From: Rahnella aceris
Lineage (GTDB): Bacteria > Pseudomonadota > Gammaproteobacteria > Enterobacterales > Enterobacteriaceae
NCBI RefSeq assembly: GCF_011684115.1
Contig: NZ_JAADJV010000003.1
Span: 62,001-126,000, forward strand
Direction of reading: 5' to 3'
Length of the DNA stretch: 64,000 nt
Of the stretch, positions 1-8,757 are shown piece by piece (position 1 is the first letter of the stretch; every line of letters begins with the position of its first letter). The translations under genes were made by a program, and so were the position numbers. A model generated the notes under the pieces. It was not told where the DNA came from. It searched no databases and saw only the letters and a program-made list of their open reading frames with translations.

Positions 1-146
1 TCGATTTGTTTACCCGCGTCGACAACCTGTTCGACAGAAATTATGTCGGTTCTGTGATTGTTAATGAAGGCAATGGCCGTTATTTCGAACCGGCACCTGG
101 CAGAAACTACGGTGGCGGCGCTACGCTTTCTTATAGTTTCGAATAA
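1..146 (+). CDS. TonB-dependent receptor, C-terminal end (partial)
   Basis: The window opens inside a reading frame (codons from base 3) that ends with TAA at 144-146. The 47 residues include the LFxRVDNLFDRNYVGS pattern, then NGRYFEPAPGRNY, and finish with alternating residues and a terminal aromatic (LSYSF-E). This is the usual last strands of the 22-stranded barrel of outer-membrane TonB-dependent receptors. The ligand cannot be read from this piece. The next gene is a PQQ-dependent dehydrogenase in the same direction, so uptake of PQQ (as for PqqU/YncD) is one possibility, but that is inference only. Confidence 0.8.
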   Translation, partial: DLFTRVDNLFDRNYVGSVIVNEGNGRYFEPAPGRNYGGGATLSYSFE

Positions 147-189
147 CTTTTAGTCAGTACGTTCAGTCAGCAGAACAATGAACCACGCG

Positions 190-229
190 GTGCTGCCCGT
201 TACCTGCACTTTTTGAAGCGGGGCAGCAC
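190..229. repeat. Inverted repeat GTGCTGCCC/GGGCAGCAC upstream of gcd
   Basis: GTGCTGCCC at 190-198 is exactly repeated in inverse at 221-229, with a 22-base loop. It lies 44 bases after the receptor stop and about 95 bases before gcd. No T-run follows, so it is not a classical terminator. It could be a weak terminator, an mRNA end-protecting hairpin or an operator. Confidence 0.35.
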
Positions 230-324
230 ATGCAAGGAATGACACCCGGTGAGAACCGGATGTTCTTGAAGATTCGGCTCATGCCTGAATCGACGATTAT
301 AAAAAATCAGTAAGGTCATCAACT

Positions 325-2724
325 ATGGAAACGAAAGCCTCGTTATCACGCATCGTCGTCATAATTACCGCTTTGTTCGCCGCGTTAAGCGGGATTTATC
401 TTCTTGTCGGCGGTATCTGGCTGGCAAAATTAGGGGGTTCTCTTTATTACATTATTGCCGGTGTTATCTCGCTGGTTACCGCGTGGTTGCTGTATCGCCG
501 TCGCTCTTCTGCATTACTGCTGTACGCAATCTTCCTGTTCGGCACCACGGTGTGGGCGGTGTGGGAAGTAGGCACAGACTTCTGGGCACTGACGCCGCGT
601 TTAGACGTCACCTTCTTCCTGGGCCTGTGGATCCTGCTGCCGGTTGTGTATAACCAGATGCTGGCGAAAAATGCTTTCGCACGCGGCGCTCTGGCCGTTT
701 CCCTGCTGTTCACCGTGATTGTGCTGGCGTACTCCGTCTTCAACGATCCGCAGGAAATCAACGGCACCCTTAAAGCTGCCGATGCTGCACCGGCAGCAAC
801 CGATTCCGGCGTTCCTGCCAGTGACTGGCCGGCCTATGGCCGTACTCAGGGCGGTACCCGTTACTCGCCACTGAACCAGATCAACGATAAAAACGTCAGC
901 AAGCTCGACGTGGCCTGGACTTTCCGTACCGGTGACCTGAAGACCCCGAACGATCCGGGCGAAATCACTGACGAAGTGACGCCAATCAAAATCGGCGACA
1001 TGCTTTACCTGTGTACGCCGCACCAGAAGCTGTTTGCTCTGGATGCCGCGACCGGTAAAGAGAAGTGGAAGTTCGATCCGCAGCTCAATTCTAACCCGAC
1101 CTTCCAGCACGTGACCTGTCGCGGTGTGTCTTATCATGAGACCACACCTGCTGCACAAGGTGATGCGGCTAATGGCGCAGCGCCTGCTGTCTGTTCACGT
1201 CGTATCATTCTGCCGGTCAACGATGGCCGTCTGTTTGCGCTGGACGCTGAAACCGGCGCACGTTGCCCGGCATTCGGTAACAACGGTGAGCTGAACCTGC
1301 AAGGCAACATGCCTTACGCAACGCCAGGCCACTACGAGCCAACGTCACCGCCAATCATCACTAAATCTGTGATCATCGTGGCGGGTGCGGTTACCGATAA
1401 CTACTCAAACCGCGAGCCTTCCGGCGTGATCCGTGGCTTTGATGTGGAAACCGGTAAACTGCTGTGGGCCTTCGATCCGGGTGCGGCTGAACCGAACAAA
1501 ATCCCTGAAGATGGTCAGCACTTCACGCCAAACTCCCCGAACTCATGGGCGCCTGCGGCTTATGATGACAAGCTGGATCTGGTCTACCTGCCAATCGGCG
1601 TAGCGACACCAGATATCTGGGGCGGCAACCGTACTCCGGAAATGGAACGTTATGCGAGCGGCCTGCTGGCGCTGAATGCGACCACCGGTAAACTGGCCTG
1701 GTTCTATCAGACCGTTCATCACGACCTGTGGGATATGGACGTTCCGGCGCAGCCAACGCTGGCTGATATCACTGACAAGAGCGGCAACAAAGTTCCTGCG
1801 ATTTATGTACCGACCAAAACCGGTAACATCTTCGTGCTGGATCGCCGTGACGGTAAGCTGATTGTTGACGCACCTGAAAAACCTGTTCCGCAAGGCGCAG
1901 CGAAAGGCGACCACGTTTCTCCGACTCAGCCGTTCTCCGAACTGACTTTCCGTCCGGAAGCCAAACTGACCGGTAAAGACATGTGGGGCGCAACGATCTA
2001 TGACCAGCTGATGTGTCGTGTGATCTTCCACAAACTGCGTTATGAAGGCACCTTCACACCGCCATCCGAGCAGGGCACGCTGGTGTTCCCGGGTAACCTC
2101 GGTATGTTCGAGTGGGGCGGTATTTCTGTGGATACCGACCGTCAGGTGGCTATCGCGAACCCGATCGCACTGCCGTTCGTGTCTAAACTGATCCCACGTG
2201 GTCCTGGCAACCCTATGGAGCCAGATGAGAACGATAAAGGTGGTTCCGGTACTGAGACTGGCATTCAGCCACAGTACGGCGTGCCATTTGGCGTGACGCT
2301 GAACCCGTTCCTGTCTCCGCTGGGCTTCCCATGTAAACAACCTTCATGGGGTTACATCTCCGGCGTTGACCTGAAAACCAACGATATCGTGTGGAAAAAA
2401 CGTATCGGTACCGTGCGTGACAGCTCACCATTACCGCTGCCGTTCAAAATGGGTATGCCAATGTTGGGCGCACCGATTTCTACCGCCGGTAATGTGTTCT
2501 TCATCGCAGCGACCGCAGATAACTACCTGCGTGCATTTGATATGAGCAACGGTGACAAACTGTGGGAAGCTCGTCTGCCAGCAGGTGGCCAGGCGACCCC
2601 GATGACTTACTCTGTGAATGGCAAGCAGTACGTTGTTATCGCAGCAGGCGGTCACGGTTCGTTCGGCACCAAACTGGGCGATTACATTATCGCTTACGCA
2701 CTGCCAGACGCTGACGCTAAATAA
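325..2724 (+). CDS. gcd: Membrane-bound PQQ-dependent glucose dehydrogenase
   Basis: Oxidises D-glucose to gluconolactone in the periplasm and passes electrons to ubiquinone. The 799-residue length matches E. coli Gcd (about 796). Roughly residues 8-140 form five hydrophobic membrane spans. From about residue 165 (DWPAYGRTQGGTRYSPL) the protein is an eight-bladed quinoprotein propeller with repeated LDAxTGK-type blade motifs. The HHDLWDMDVPAQP segment holds the Asp that acts as base in E. coli Gcd, and a W-rich PQQ docking signature is present near the end. An AAGG at 312-315 precedes the ATG by nine bases. No PQQ biosynthesis genes are in the window, so the cofactor must be made elsewhere or imported. 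A strong terminator follows. Confidence 0.97.
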   Translation: METKASLSRIVVIITALFAALSGIYLLVGGIWLAKLGGSLYYIIAGVISLVTAWLLYRRRSSALLLYAIFLFGTTVWAVWEVGTDFWALTPRLDVTFFLGLWILLPVVYNQMLAKNAFARGALAVSLLFTVIVLAYSVFNDPQEINGTLKAADAAPAATDSGVPASDWPAYGRTQGGTRYSPLNQINDKNVSKLDVAWTFRTGDLKTPNDPGEITDEVTPIKIGDMLYLCTPHQKLFALDAATGKEKWKFDPQLNSNPTFQHVTCRGVSYHETTPAAQGDAANGAAPAVCSRRIILPVNDGRLFALDAETGARCPAFGNNGELNLQGNMPYATPGHYEPTSPPIITKSVIIVAGAVTDNYSNREPSGVIRGFDVETGKLLWAFDPGAAEPNKIPEDGQHFTPNSPNSWAPAAYDDKLDLVYLPIGVATPDIWGGNRTPEMERYASGLLALNATTGKLAWFYQTVHHDLWDMDVPAQPTLADITDKSGNKVPAIYVPTKTGNIFVLDRRDGKLIVDAPEKPVPQGAAKGDHVSPTQPFSELTFRPEAKLTGKDMWGATIYDQLMCRVIFHKLRYEGTFTPPSEQGTLVFPGNLGMFEWGGISVDTDRQVAIANPIALPFVSKLIPRGPGNPMEPDENDKGGSGTETGIQPQYGVPFGVTLNPFLSPLGFPCKQPSWGYISGVDLKTNDIVWKKRIGTVRDSSPLPLPFKMGMPMLGAPISTAGNVFFIAATADNYLRAFDMSNGDKLWEARLPAGGQATPMTYSVNGKQYVVIAAGGHGSFGTKLGDYIIAYALPDADAK

Positions 2725-2751
2725 TTAGCTGTCATAAGCTCTGAAATCTGA

Positions 2752-2777
2752 AAGGCCGCAAAAGCGGCCTTTTTTAT
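2752..2777 (+). terminator. Rho-independent terminator of gcd
   Basis: The stem AAGGCCGC/GCGGCCTT with an AAAA loop is followed by six T residues, 27 bases after the gcd stop. It lies between the convergent gcd and acyltransferase genes and could also act weakly on the minus strand. Confidence 0.92.
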
Positions 2778-2779
2778 GG

Positions 2780-3238
2780 CTACAACGCCCGTAGCCATCG
2801 CGCCGGATTTCCGGCGTAAACACCTTTCACAGTGATGTCTTTCGTCACTACGCTTCCCGCACCAATCACTGCGCCATCGCAGATTGTGACGCCCAGAATG
2901 GTCGCACCGCTGCCAACAGCCACATCGTTACCCACGCGGATCCTGGCCCATGAATCCCGGTCGGGATCGGGTTTTCCTGCCTCAAACATATCGTTCGCAA
3001 ACATCACGCCGTGGCCGATAAAGCAGTTTTCCCCGACAGTGACATATTCACAAATAAAGGTATGCGACTGGATTTTTGTCCCCCGTCCGATGCTGGTGTT
3101 GGCCTGAATTTCCACAAAGGGCCCGACAAAAACGTCATCACCGAGAATACAGTCATACACATTAGCGGGTTCGTAAATCACGACATTTTTCCCGGTGTTA
3201 ACATTGCGGATTTGCACGTCGCGTGGGGTATGAGGCAT
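2780..3238 (-). CDS. Hexapeptide-repeat (left-handed beta-helix) acyltransferase
   Basis: A 152-residue protein made almost entirely of hexapeptide turns ([LIV]-G-x-x-x-x): VFVGPFVEIQANTSIGRGTKIQSH, VTVGENCFIGHGVMF, VAVGSGATILGVTICDGAVIGAGSVVTKDI, ending in GVYAGNPARWLRAL. This is the trimeric LbH fold of sugar N- or O-acetyltransferases. The GNPAR ending is typical of acetyltransferases working on nucleotide-amino sugars (WlbB/WbpD-like). The substrate is not defined by context, as there is no polysaccharide cluster next to it. It is convergent with gcd across the terminator. The start is the ATG after a GGAGAA-like site. Confidence 0.85.
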   Translation of the reverse strand: MPHTPRDVQIRNVNTGKNVVIYEPANVYDCILGDDVFVGPFVEIQANTSIGRGTKIQSHTFICEYVTVGENCFIGHGVMFANDMFEAGKPDPDRDSWARIRVGNDVAVGSGATILGVTICDGAVIGAGSVVTKDITVKGVYAGNPARWLRAL

Positions 3239-3323
3239 TTTAATTCTCCTGTCCGAGGTTAAACGAACAATATCGCTGAATTTTTCTGGCGGAGTAATCG
3301 GTACTTTCTGGTATCACTCGGGA

Positions 3324-3745
3324 ATGCAATTGCAGGATATGAGCGGACGAAAAGTCATGATACTGCCCTTTCTGTGTGCGGTAATCACATCCGGTCTTGG
3401 CCTCGGGGTTAAAAACCTCATGACCGATTCGCCTGAGGAAGCCTGGCATAATTTCAGTCAGCAAATCGACAGAGAACATGCGAAAGGCGTGTACCCGTTC
3501 AGACTGGATTTTTATACCGTTGTGCAAGATGCGAGAATAGATGGTCAGACACTTAACTACACCTACGCAATAGAAAATATCCGGCTGACAGATATCAGCT
3601 TGAAACGCAGAGCAGAGCACGTTTCATCCGGTTCTTTTGTACCACCGCGATGGTGCAGAAATATGGTTTGCGGGTGGAATATGACTATACGCAGGGGATG
3701 ACTGAAAAAACGTATTCGTACAATAAAAGGGATTGCGTGGGCTGA
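3324..3745 (+). pseudogene. Frameshifted small exported or membrane protein
   Basis: The first frame runs from 3324 (or the internal ATG at 3357) through a hydrophobic N-terminus (MILPFLCAVITSGLGLG), then a charged domain ending ...ENIRLTDISLKRRA. After about 3613 the coding character passes to another frame, which reads RFIRFFCTTAMVQKYGLRVEYDY and continues to TGA at 3743-3745. The cause is visible: AGAGC is tandemly repeated at 3609-3613 and 3614-3618, and removing one copy restores a single continuous frame (KRRA-RFIRFFCTTAM). The product family is not recognised, although the RFFC-T pattern followed by a Y-rich tail recalls small periplasmic proteins of unknown function. A sequencing error cannot be excluded. 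Confidence 0.6.
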
Positions 3746-4001
3746 GAAATCGCTCACCGTGAAGGGAACTCAAACAATAAAAATGCCATCTGCGAAGTTA
3801 TGGAAAACAGTGCCTGCAGGCTTTCAGTGGGCGCTGTCTGGCCGTAATACCCCGTAATGTAATTCGTTGTCGCTATGCTGGCTTCGCCAAAATTCCCGTA
3901 CTCACTCCATTTTTCAGACTCCAAAAAAATTTTCCATCCACCTGTTATTCTTATGTGTCGATTGTACACATCAAAGATCGCAAAGTTTTCCTGTGGTGTG
4001 G

Positions 4002-4904
4002 CTACGGATTGTCACGCACATTGATGACCTTTCGCAGATGGGCAACATCCTTTAGCGGTGGCAGACCAAAGATGCGGGCGTAATCCCTGTTAAACTGGGG
4101 CACACTCCTGTACCCCACTTCCTGGGCAACAAACGTCACGCTTTGTTGCCTGCCTAATAACATCGTTCTGGCATGAAGTAGCCTAACGCGCTTTTGATAC
4201 TGTAAAGGACTCATGGCCGTGACGGCTTTAAAGTGACGATGAAAAGCCGATACGCTCATCGCCTCCCGTTCGGCCAATGATTCAACGACAAACTCTTCTG
4301 TAAAATTATGTCTTAACCAGCGAATGGCATTGCCGATTCGGGCCAACATCGTGCCCGGAGAGGCAATGTCCCTCAGCATCCAGCCATGCGGTCCTTTCAA
4401 TACGTGATACAGAATTTCGCGCTCATAATTGGGCGCGAGGGCGGGGATATCGTCGGGGGTCTTCATCAGACGCAGCATTCTGACCCACGCATCAAGAAGT
4501 TCCGATGTCACTGAGGCAACAGAGAACGCGCCTTCCGGTCTGTTTTTCATGGCTGATTGAGGTAAATCGTCCAGCATAGCAGCCACCCGTTGAGGTTCCA
4601 GGGTCAGACTCACCGCCAGATACGGTTCTCCCGTCGCAGACGGATGAACAGCACCCACTGCAGGTAAATCAACCGACATCACAAAATACGAGGCTGGGTC
4701 ATAGTTGAAAACCCGGTCTCCCACCGTCATCGACTTACTTCCCCTGAGGATCAGATTGATCATTGGCTCATAAACCGCAGCCAGTGCCGAAGCCGGAATA
4801 TTTCCCTGAACCATCGCGACGCGTGGGATCCCCGTCTCCGTTCGCCAGTTGCTGGCGTGTGCGGCAAGACCACAAAGCTCATCAAGCTGGGATTGCATCA
4901 TCAT
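4002..4904 (-). CDS. AraC-family transcriptional regulator
   Basis: A 300-residue regulator with an N-terminal cupin-like AraC_N domain (about residues 20-175; NYDPASYFVMSVDLP is typical of this group) and a C-terminal double helix-turn-helix (about 195-290; SVSAFHRHFKAVTAMSPLQYQKRVRLLHAR then VGYRSVPQFNRDYARIFG). Three consecutive Met codons make the exact start uncertain. It is divergent from the SDR-VOC-dehydrogenase operon with 134 bases between them, so it most likely controls that operon. Members of this AraC_N group often regulate adjacent short-chain dehydrogenases and respond to small organic molecules. Confidence 0.92.
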   Translation of the reverse strand: MMMQSQLDELCGLAAHASNWRTETGIPRVAMVQGNIPASALAAVYEPMINLILRGSKSMTVGDRVFNYDPASYFVMSVDLPAVGAVHPSATGEPYLAVSLTLEPQRVAAMLDDLPQSAMKNRPEGAFSVASVTSELLDAWVRMLRLMKTPDDIPALAPNYEREILYHVLKGPHGWMLRDIASPGTMLARIGNAIRWLRHNFTEEFVVESLAEREAMSVSAFHRHFKAVTAMSPLQYQKRVRLLHARTMLLGRQQSVTFVAQEVGYRSVPQFNRDYARIFGLPPLKDVAHLRKVINVRDNP

Positions 4905-5038
4905 GTCTTACATCCTCGGTCTCATCGTTGAAAGGAGCATAAAGCAGAAACAGGCAAGAATCGAGCAGGAACACGGAAGCCCCTGTTTGACCCTTACCTT
5001 ACTATTACTCCAACGCAAACACAGAGAAAGGAAACATC

Positions 5039-5782
5039 ATGAAAGTTATTCTTGTAACAGGTGGAAGCAGTGGTATAGGAGCCAGTACGGCTATCCAGTG
5101 TGCCGCACGCGGTATGGGCGTGGTACTCACCTACCATAATCATCCCGAAGCCGCTGACAAGGTTATCAAACAAATCGAAGCGACTGGCGGTAAGGCTATC
5201 GCTGTCCAGCTTGACGTTTCGCGCTCTGAAACTTTCCTTACCTTTAGGAAGACCCTTGAGGATTTACTACACCGTTTCTGGCAACGTTCTGATTTTGATG
5301 TACTGATCAACAATGCCGGTTTCGGCCTTTTTAACCCGATTGAAACGGTGACAGAAAATGAGTTCGACAGTCTGTTCAATGTTCACCTTAAAGGCCCGTT
5401 CTTCCTGACACAGGCTCTTTTGCCCGTCCTTGCTGATGGGGGGCACATCGTGAATGTGACCAGCGCAACGACACGCGTTGCGACTTCAGGTGTGGCGCCT
5501 TATGCCGCTTTCAAAGGAGGGCTCGAGGTACTGACACGCTATATGGCCAAGGAGTTTGGGCCACGCCGTATTCGCGCAAACGCTATTTCTCCAGGTGCCA
5601 TTCGTACCGGCCTGGGCGGCGGCCTGAATGATGAGTTCGAAGCCTTACTCGCTTCACAAACAGCGCTTGGACGCGTTGGGGAGCCTGACGATGTAGGTAA
5701 GGCCATTGCGAGTCTGGTGTCGGATGAAAATGGCTGGGTTAATGCTCAGTCCATCGAAGTGGCTGGCGGCTATCACATTTAA
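5039..5782 (+). CDS. Short-chain dehydrogenase/reductase (SDR)
   Basis: A 247-residue classical SDR. The Rossmann glycine motif is VTGGSSGIGAS at residues 6-16, the structural motif is INNAG near residue 90, and the active site is Ser-Ala-Thr near 138 with YAAFK (Y-x-x-x-K) about 13 residues later. The C-terminal SPGAIRT and GRVGEPDDVGKA signatures are typical of 3-oxoacyl-ACP reductase-like SDRs. It has an AAAGGAAA ribosome-binding site. It is the first gene of a three-gene operon (SDR, VOC protein, saccharopine-dehydrogenase-like protein). The substrate is unknown. Confidence 0.93.
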   Translation: MKVILVTGGSSGIGASTAIQCAARGMGVVLTYHNHPEAADKVIKQIEATGGKAIAVQLDVSRSETFLTFRKTLEDLLHRFWQRSDFDVLINNAGFGLFNPIETVTENEFDSLFNVHLKGPFFLTQALLPVLADGGHIVNVTSATTRVATSGVAPYAAFKGGLEVLTRYMAKEFGPRRIRANAISPGAIRTGLGGGLNDEFEALLASQTALGRVGEPDDVGKAIASLVSDENGWVNAQSIEVAGGYHI

Positions 5783-5799
5783 TGATGACAGGAGGCTCT

Positions 5800-6204
5800 A
5801 TGATCGATCATATCTTTCTATCGGTGACTGAAATCGGGCGATCCGTTGCGTTTTACACCGCAGCCCTGGCGCCTCTCGGCGTCACCGTTCGCCTGGACTA
5901 TGACGGAAATGATGGGCCGCCGGGGCATCCTGACCTCAAAGGCTTTGGTGCCAACGGCCGGATATTTTTCTGGCTGCGCGAGGGGGACGCTGCAGGCGGG
6001 GCCACGCACGTTGGCTTTGTCGCTAATAGCAAAGAAAGGGTTGATGAAGCCTATGCCGCAGCAATGAGTGCGGGAGCCGCTGACAATGGTGCGCCGGGCG
6101 CACGCCTTTATTATGATCCCCGTTATTACGCTGCCGGCGTTATCGATCCCGACGGCTACACCCTGGAATTCGTCTATAAAAGTTGGCAGCACACCTCATC
6201 ATGA
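5800..6204 (+). CDS. VOC-family (glyoxalase/bleomycin-resistance fold) protein
   Basis: A 134-residue protein starting MIDHIFLSVTEIGRSVAFYTAAL, the first beta-alpha unit of a vicinal-oxygen-chelate fold. The metal-ligand pattern is His at residue 3, His in THVGF and Glu in GYTLEFVY. The ATG at 5800 is preferred over an in-frame ATG 18 bases upstream because AGGAGG lies just before it. It begins 17 bases after the SDR stop, and its stop overlaps the start of the next gene (ATGA), so it is translationally coupled. Probably a small dioxygenase or isomerase-type enzyme in the same pathway; substrate unknown. Confidence 0.88.
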   Translation: MIDHIFLSVTEIGRSVAFYTAALAPLGVTVRLDYDGNDGPPGHPDLKGFGANGRIFFWLREGDAAGGATHVGFVANSKERVDEAYAAAMSAGAADNGAPGARLYYDPRYYAAGVIDPDGYTLEFVYKSWQHTSS

Positions 6205-7184
6205 AAACATTACTTATTTACGGTGCCACCGGTTATACCGGACGCATGATTGCCAAACAGGCAAAAGACGCTGGTCTCAATTTCGTGATTGCCGGCAGAA
6301 ATAAAGAAAAACTGGATGAACTGGCGAAAACATTGGACGTAAGGGCCCATGCTTTTGCGTTGGATGATGCCGGGGCTCTCCCTCGTCATTTAGACGGGAT
6401 AACGGTTGTATTGAACTGCGCCGGTCCTTTTGCTCATACCTCAGAATCACTGATGCGAGCCTGCATTATTCAGGGTGTTCATTACCTGGATATTACTGCC
6501 GAAATCAACGTTTATCGGCTGGCTGAGTCACTGCATGATCTCGCCTCCACGGCCAGGGTCATGTTACTGCCTGGTGTGGGATGGGATGTTGTGCCAACGG
6601 ATTGTCTCGCGGTGACGATAGCTGAAAAGGTGCATGAGCCTGTACGCTTGAGAATTGCGCTGCAGGTTGCAGGCTCAATGTCACGGGGTTCGGCCTTCAG
6701 TGTGGGAGAGATTATCAGCGCGGGTCTGCTTGCCAGGGTCAATGGTGAACTGACGACGAAAACCGATGCCAAAACAGACTTTTTTGATTTTGGTGAAGGG
6801 AAAGTAGAATGTGCGCCACTCTCTTTCGGTGATCTTGTTACTGCATGGCATTCAACCGGCATTCCAAATATTGAAATGTATGTCCATGTGAGTGGCGATG
6901 CCTTTCCATCCGGAGATTTATCACGCTTGCCTGATGGCCCCTCTCAGGAAGAGCGCGCAGGTAATGTCGCTCGTGCAGTGGTAGAAATGACCGGGGTTGA
7001 TGGTGACATTCACCATGCAGTCATTGAAACGGTCAACGGATATTCCTATACGCCACTCGCTGCGGTCGAAGCCGCCAGACGGGTGCTTAACGGAGTAAGC
7101 CAGCCTGGATTTCAGACGCCAGCTAAAGTATTTGGTGCAGATTTTGCGCTGAGTATTCAAGGGACGCGTATTTCCATACTTTGA
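6201..7184 (+). CDS. Saccharopine dehydrogenase-like NAD(P)-binding protein
   Basis: A 327-residue protein with an N-terminal Rossmann motif (YGATGYTGRMIAKQA, residues 6-20) followed by AGRNKEKLDEL and VVLNCAGPFAHTSESLMRACI, the signature of the Sacchrp_dh_NADP group (trans-acting enoyl reductase/saccharopine dehydrogenase-like). The start at 6201 overlaps the VOC stop by four bases (ATGA). These proteins often reduce or rearrange small carbonyl compounds, and no specific activity can be assigned. Its 3' end overlaps the convergent LysR remnant by 28 bases. Confidence 0.88.
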   Translation: MKTLLIYGATGYTGRMIAKQAKDAGLNFVIAGRNKEKLDELAKTLDVRAHAFALDDAGALPRHLDGITVVLNCAGPFAHTSESLMRACIIQGVHYLDITAEINVYRLAESLHDLASTARVMLLPGVGWDVVPTDCLAVTIAEKVHEPVRLRIALQVAGSMSRGSAFSVGEIISAGLLARVNGELTTKTDAKTDFFDFGEGKVECAPLSFGDLVTAWHSTGIPNIEMYVHVSGDAFPSGDLSRLPDGPSQEERAGNVARAVVEMTGVDGDIHHAVIETVNGYSYTPLAAVEAARRVLNGVSQPGFQTPAKVFGADFALSIQGTRISIL

Positions 7185-7855
7185 GCCATAGGTGTGTAAA
7201 ACCATGCTAAAGCTGCGCGGCAGTCAGTCTCGAGCATCTGTTCAATAAGATTGCGCACCGTTGGCAATCGCTCATGCCTTCGAAATAGTGCCGCCACCTC
7301 CGAAACAATAGCAGGGCCGGCAATTTCTCTGAAAACGACATTCGGCAATTGAATCGTGTTGATCAGCACACTGGGAATGATTGCGACACCCATACCCAGC
7401 GCTACTTGTGTCAACACCGCAACCAGAGTTCCGGGCGACGAGACGATATGTGGATCGAATTTTCCGCGCCTTGCGACCTCACGCAAGCCCAGACCTTGTT
7501 CTGGGATCACAAACGACTCATTGGAAAGCGCGCGCGGGAGAATGTCCGTCGACATCTTCGACAGAGCGTGGTCTGCCGGCAGAGCCACACAGAATCGGTC
7601 CCGTGCCATGACATGGCTGGAGACAGACAGAGGCAGATGCACGGGCGTTCGGACAAAAGCCAAATCTATCCTGCCTTCCTCCAGGAGTGGCAGGATCTGC
7701 TCGGTGGGTAATTCCTTCGTGTTAAGCATAACGTCGGGCCATTTATTGCGAAACCGCTGGACCTGTTCCTGGAGTACCCCAAAAAATGCCGCTGAACCAA
7801 CATAACCTATCTCCACTCTTCCAACCTGACCCCAGACACCTACACGCAGTTGTAG
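7157..7855 (-). pseudogene. LysR-type regulator lacking its DNA-binding domain
   Basis: From about GQVGRVEIGYVGSAAFFGVL to the stop, the frame is a good LysR substrate-binding domain (LPLLEEGRIDLAFVRTPV, EQGLGLREVARRG, TQVALGMGVAIIPSVL). The roughly 85-residue N-terminal helix-turn-helix that should precede it is absent. The frame continues upstream to 7954, but that part is antisense to a HAD-hydrolase remnant and has no LysR character. The gene therefore appears cut at about 7855. Without the helix-turn-helix it cannot act as a normal regulator. The intact ancestor probably served a neighbouring detoxification or redox operon. Confidence 0.75.
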
Positions 7856-7858
7856 CAC

Positions 7859-8046
7859 GTGCCGATTACGGTAAGCTTCATAAGATAATGATCGGAGACA
7901 ATAAGAATGATTTTGAGGCCGCCCAGGGATACGAAATGTCGTTTGCATTTGCAAATTGGGGTTATGGATCTCTGGTGGACGAGAGTGAAGCAGTCATTCT
8001 CAGAAAATTCATAGATATTCTCGACTTCGTAGATTTACCATCTTGA
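7859..8046 (+). pseudogene. C-terminal remnant of a HAD-superfamily hydrolase
   Basis: The stretch KLHKIMIGDNKNDFEAAQGYEMSFAFANWGYGS is HAD motif IV (GDxxxD) with the following loop found in phosphoglycolate-phosphatase-like enzymes. About 55 residues remain, ending at TGA 8044-8046. Motifs I-III and the cap domain are missing. The remnant abuts the cut end of the LysR pseudogene, so a deletion or recombination joined two truncated genes near 7855-7860. It is unlikely to be expressed as a functional protein. Confidence 0.7.
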
Positions 8047-8112
8047 TGAACCATCGTGTATTTGTTGACCACTTCAATGCCGGATGGCAGGGAAATCTGG
8101 ACATAGGTTTCG

Positions 8113-8757
8113 CTATTTCCCGCAGCCTGTCACTTGCGGATAATTGCGGCAAACCAGCATGAGTTTATGTTTCGGTTCAAAACCTTTATCCAGCATGCAT
8201 TGCTGAACTTTCGCGGCCTTAAGAATGGTCGGAACGAAAGGAACCGAGCCTAGCGGTTTCGGATATCCGCATTCATACATCATTTGTAACGCGAGCTTAT
8301 CGTTCTCCACAGCGTGTGAAAAATGCAGTGAGGCGCCCGCTTTACGCCAGCTGATGAGCTGTGACTCATCCCGGCCTGAATCCGGTTTGATCGGGTGAAA
8401 ACCCTTATCGGCGACAAAAGGTAGCGCTTCGAGCTGTCGCTGACTGAGCGGATGTCCCTGTTGTTTCTCGATGCAGGCAGGGGTGTTTTTGTAGTAATCG
8501 CAAATATGGAAATCGCCCTTATAGGTAAATCCTTTCCCCTCCATGCACTGGTAATACAGCACCGTTTCATTGTCGGTAAAAGAAGGTTCCGGCCCCGGAA
8601 GCGGGACGCCGCATTGCCCCATCGCAACACGCGCGTCATCTATGGTGCTGCCAGGGCGCTGCCACTGCGTTAAATCAGGCGGGGGCGGACACCCGGTGAG
8701 CAGAAAAACCGAACCGATCAGTGCAGATGAAGAAACCAGAGAAGTGATGCGGGGCAT
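8113..8757 (-). CDS. Cysteine-containing lipoprotein of unknown function
   Basis: A 214-residue protein with a signal peptide and lipobox (SALIGSVFLLTG-C near residue 22), so it is probably anchored in the outer membrane. The mature part has regularly spaced cysteines (MGQCG, YYQCMEGKGFTY, ICDYY, PACIEK, MYECGYP, VQQCMLDKGF, LVCRNYP, TGCGK). The CM-x-x-KGF/Y element occurs twice, suggesting two related disulfide-bonded modules. The family is not recognised. It stands alone between the HAD remnant and a small intergenic stretch. Confidence 0.8.
   Translation of the reverse strand: MPRITSLVSSSALIGSVFLLTGCPPPPDLTQWQRPGSTIDDARVAMGQCGVPLPGPEPSFTDNETVLYYQCMEGKGFTYKGDFHICDYYKNTPACIEKQQGHPLSQRQLEALPFVADKGFHPIKPDSGRDESQLISWRKAGASLHFSHAVENDKLALQMMYECGYPKPLGSVPFVPTILKAAKVQQCMLDKGFEPKHKLMLVCRNYPQVTGCGK

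Noticed and set aside
1543..2340. 265-residue open frame antisense to gcd
   Set aside because: The plus-strand frame is a clear, full-length glucose dehydrogenase. The antisense translation has no recognisable fold and reflects GC-rich codon use.
3754..3969. 71-residue minus-strand frame between the frameshifted gene and the AraC gene
   Set aside because: No good ribosome-binding site, no recognisable domain, and low-complexity composition. It may be a remnant, but I cannot support it.
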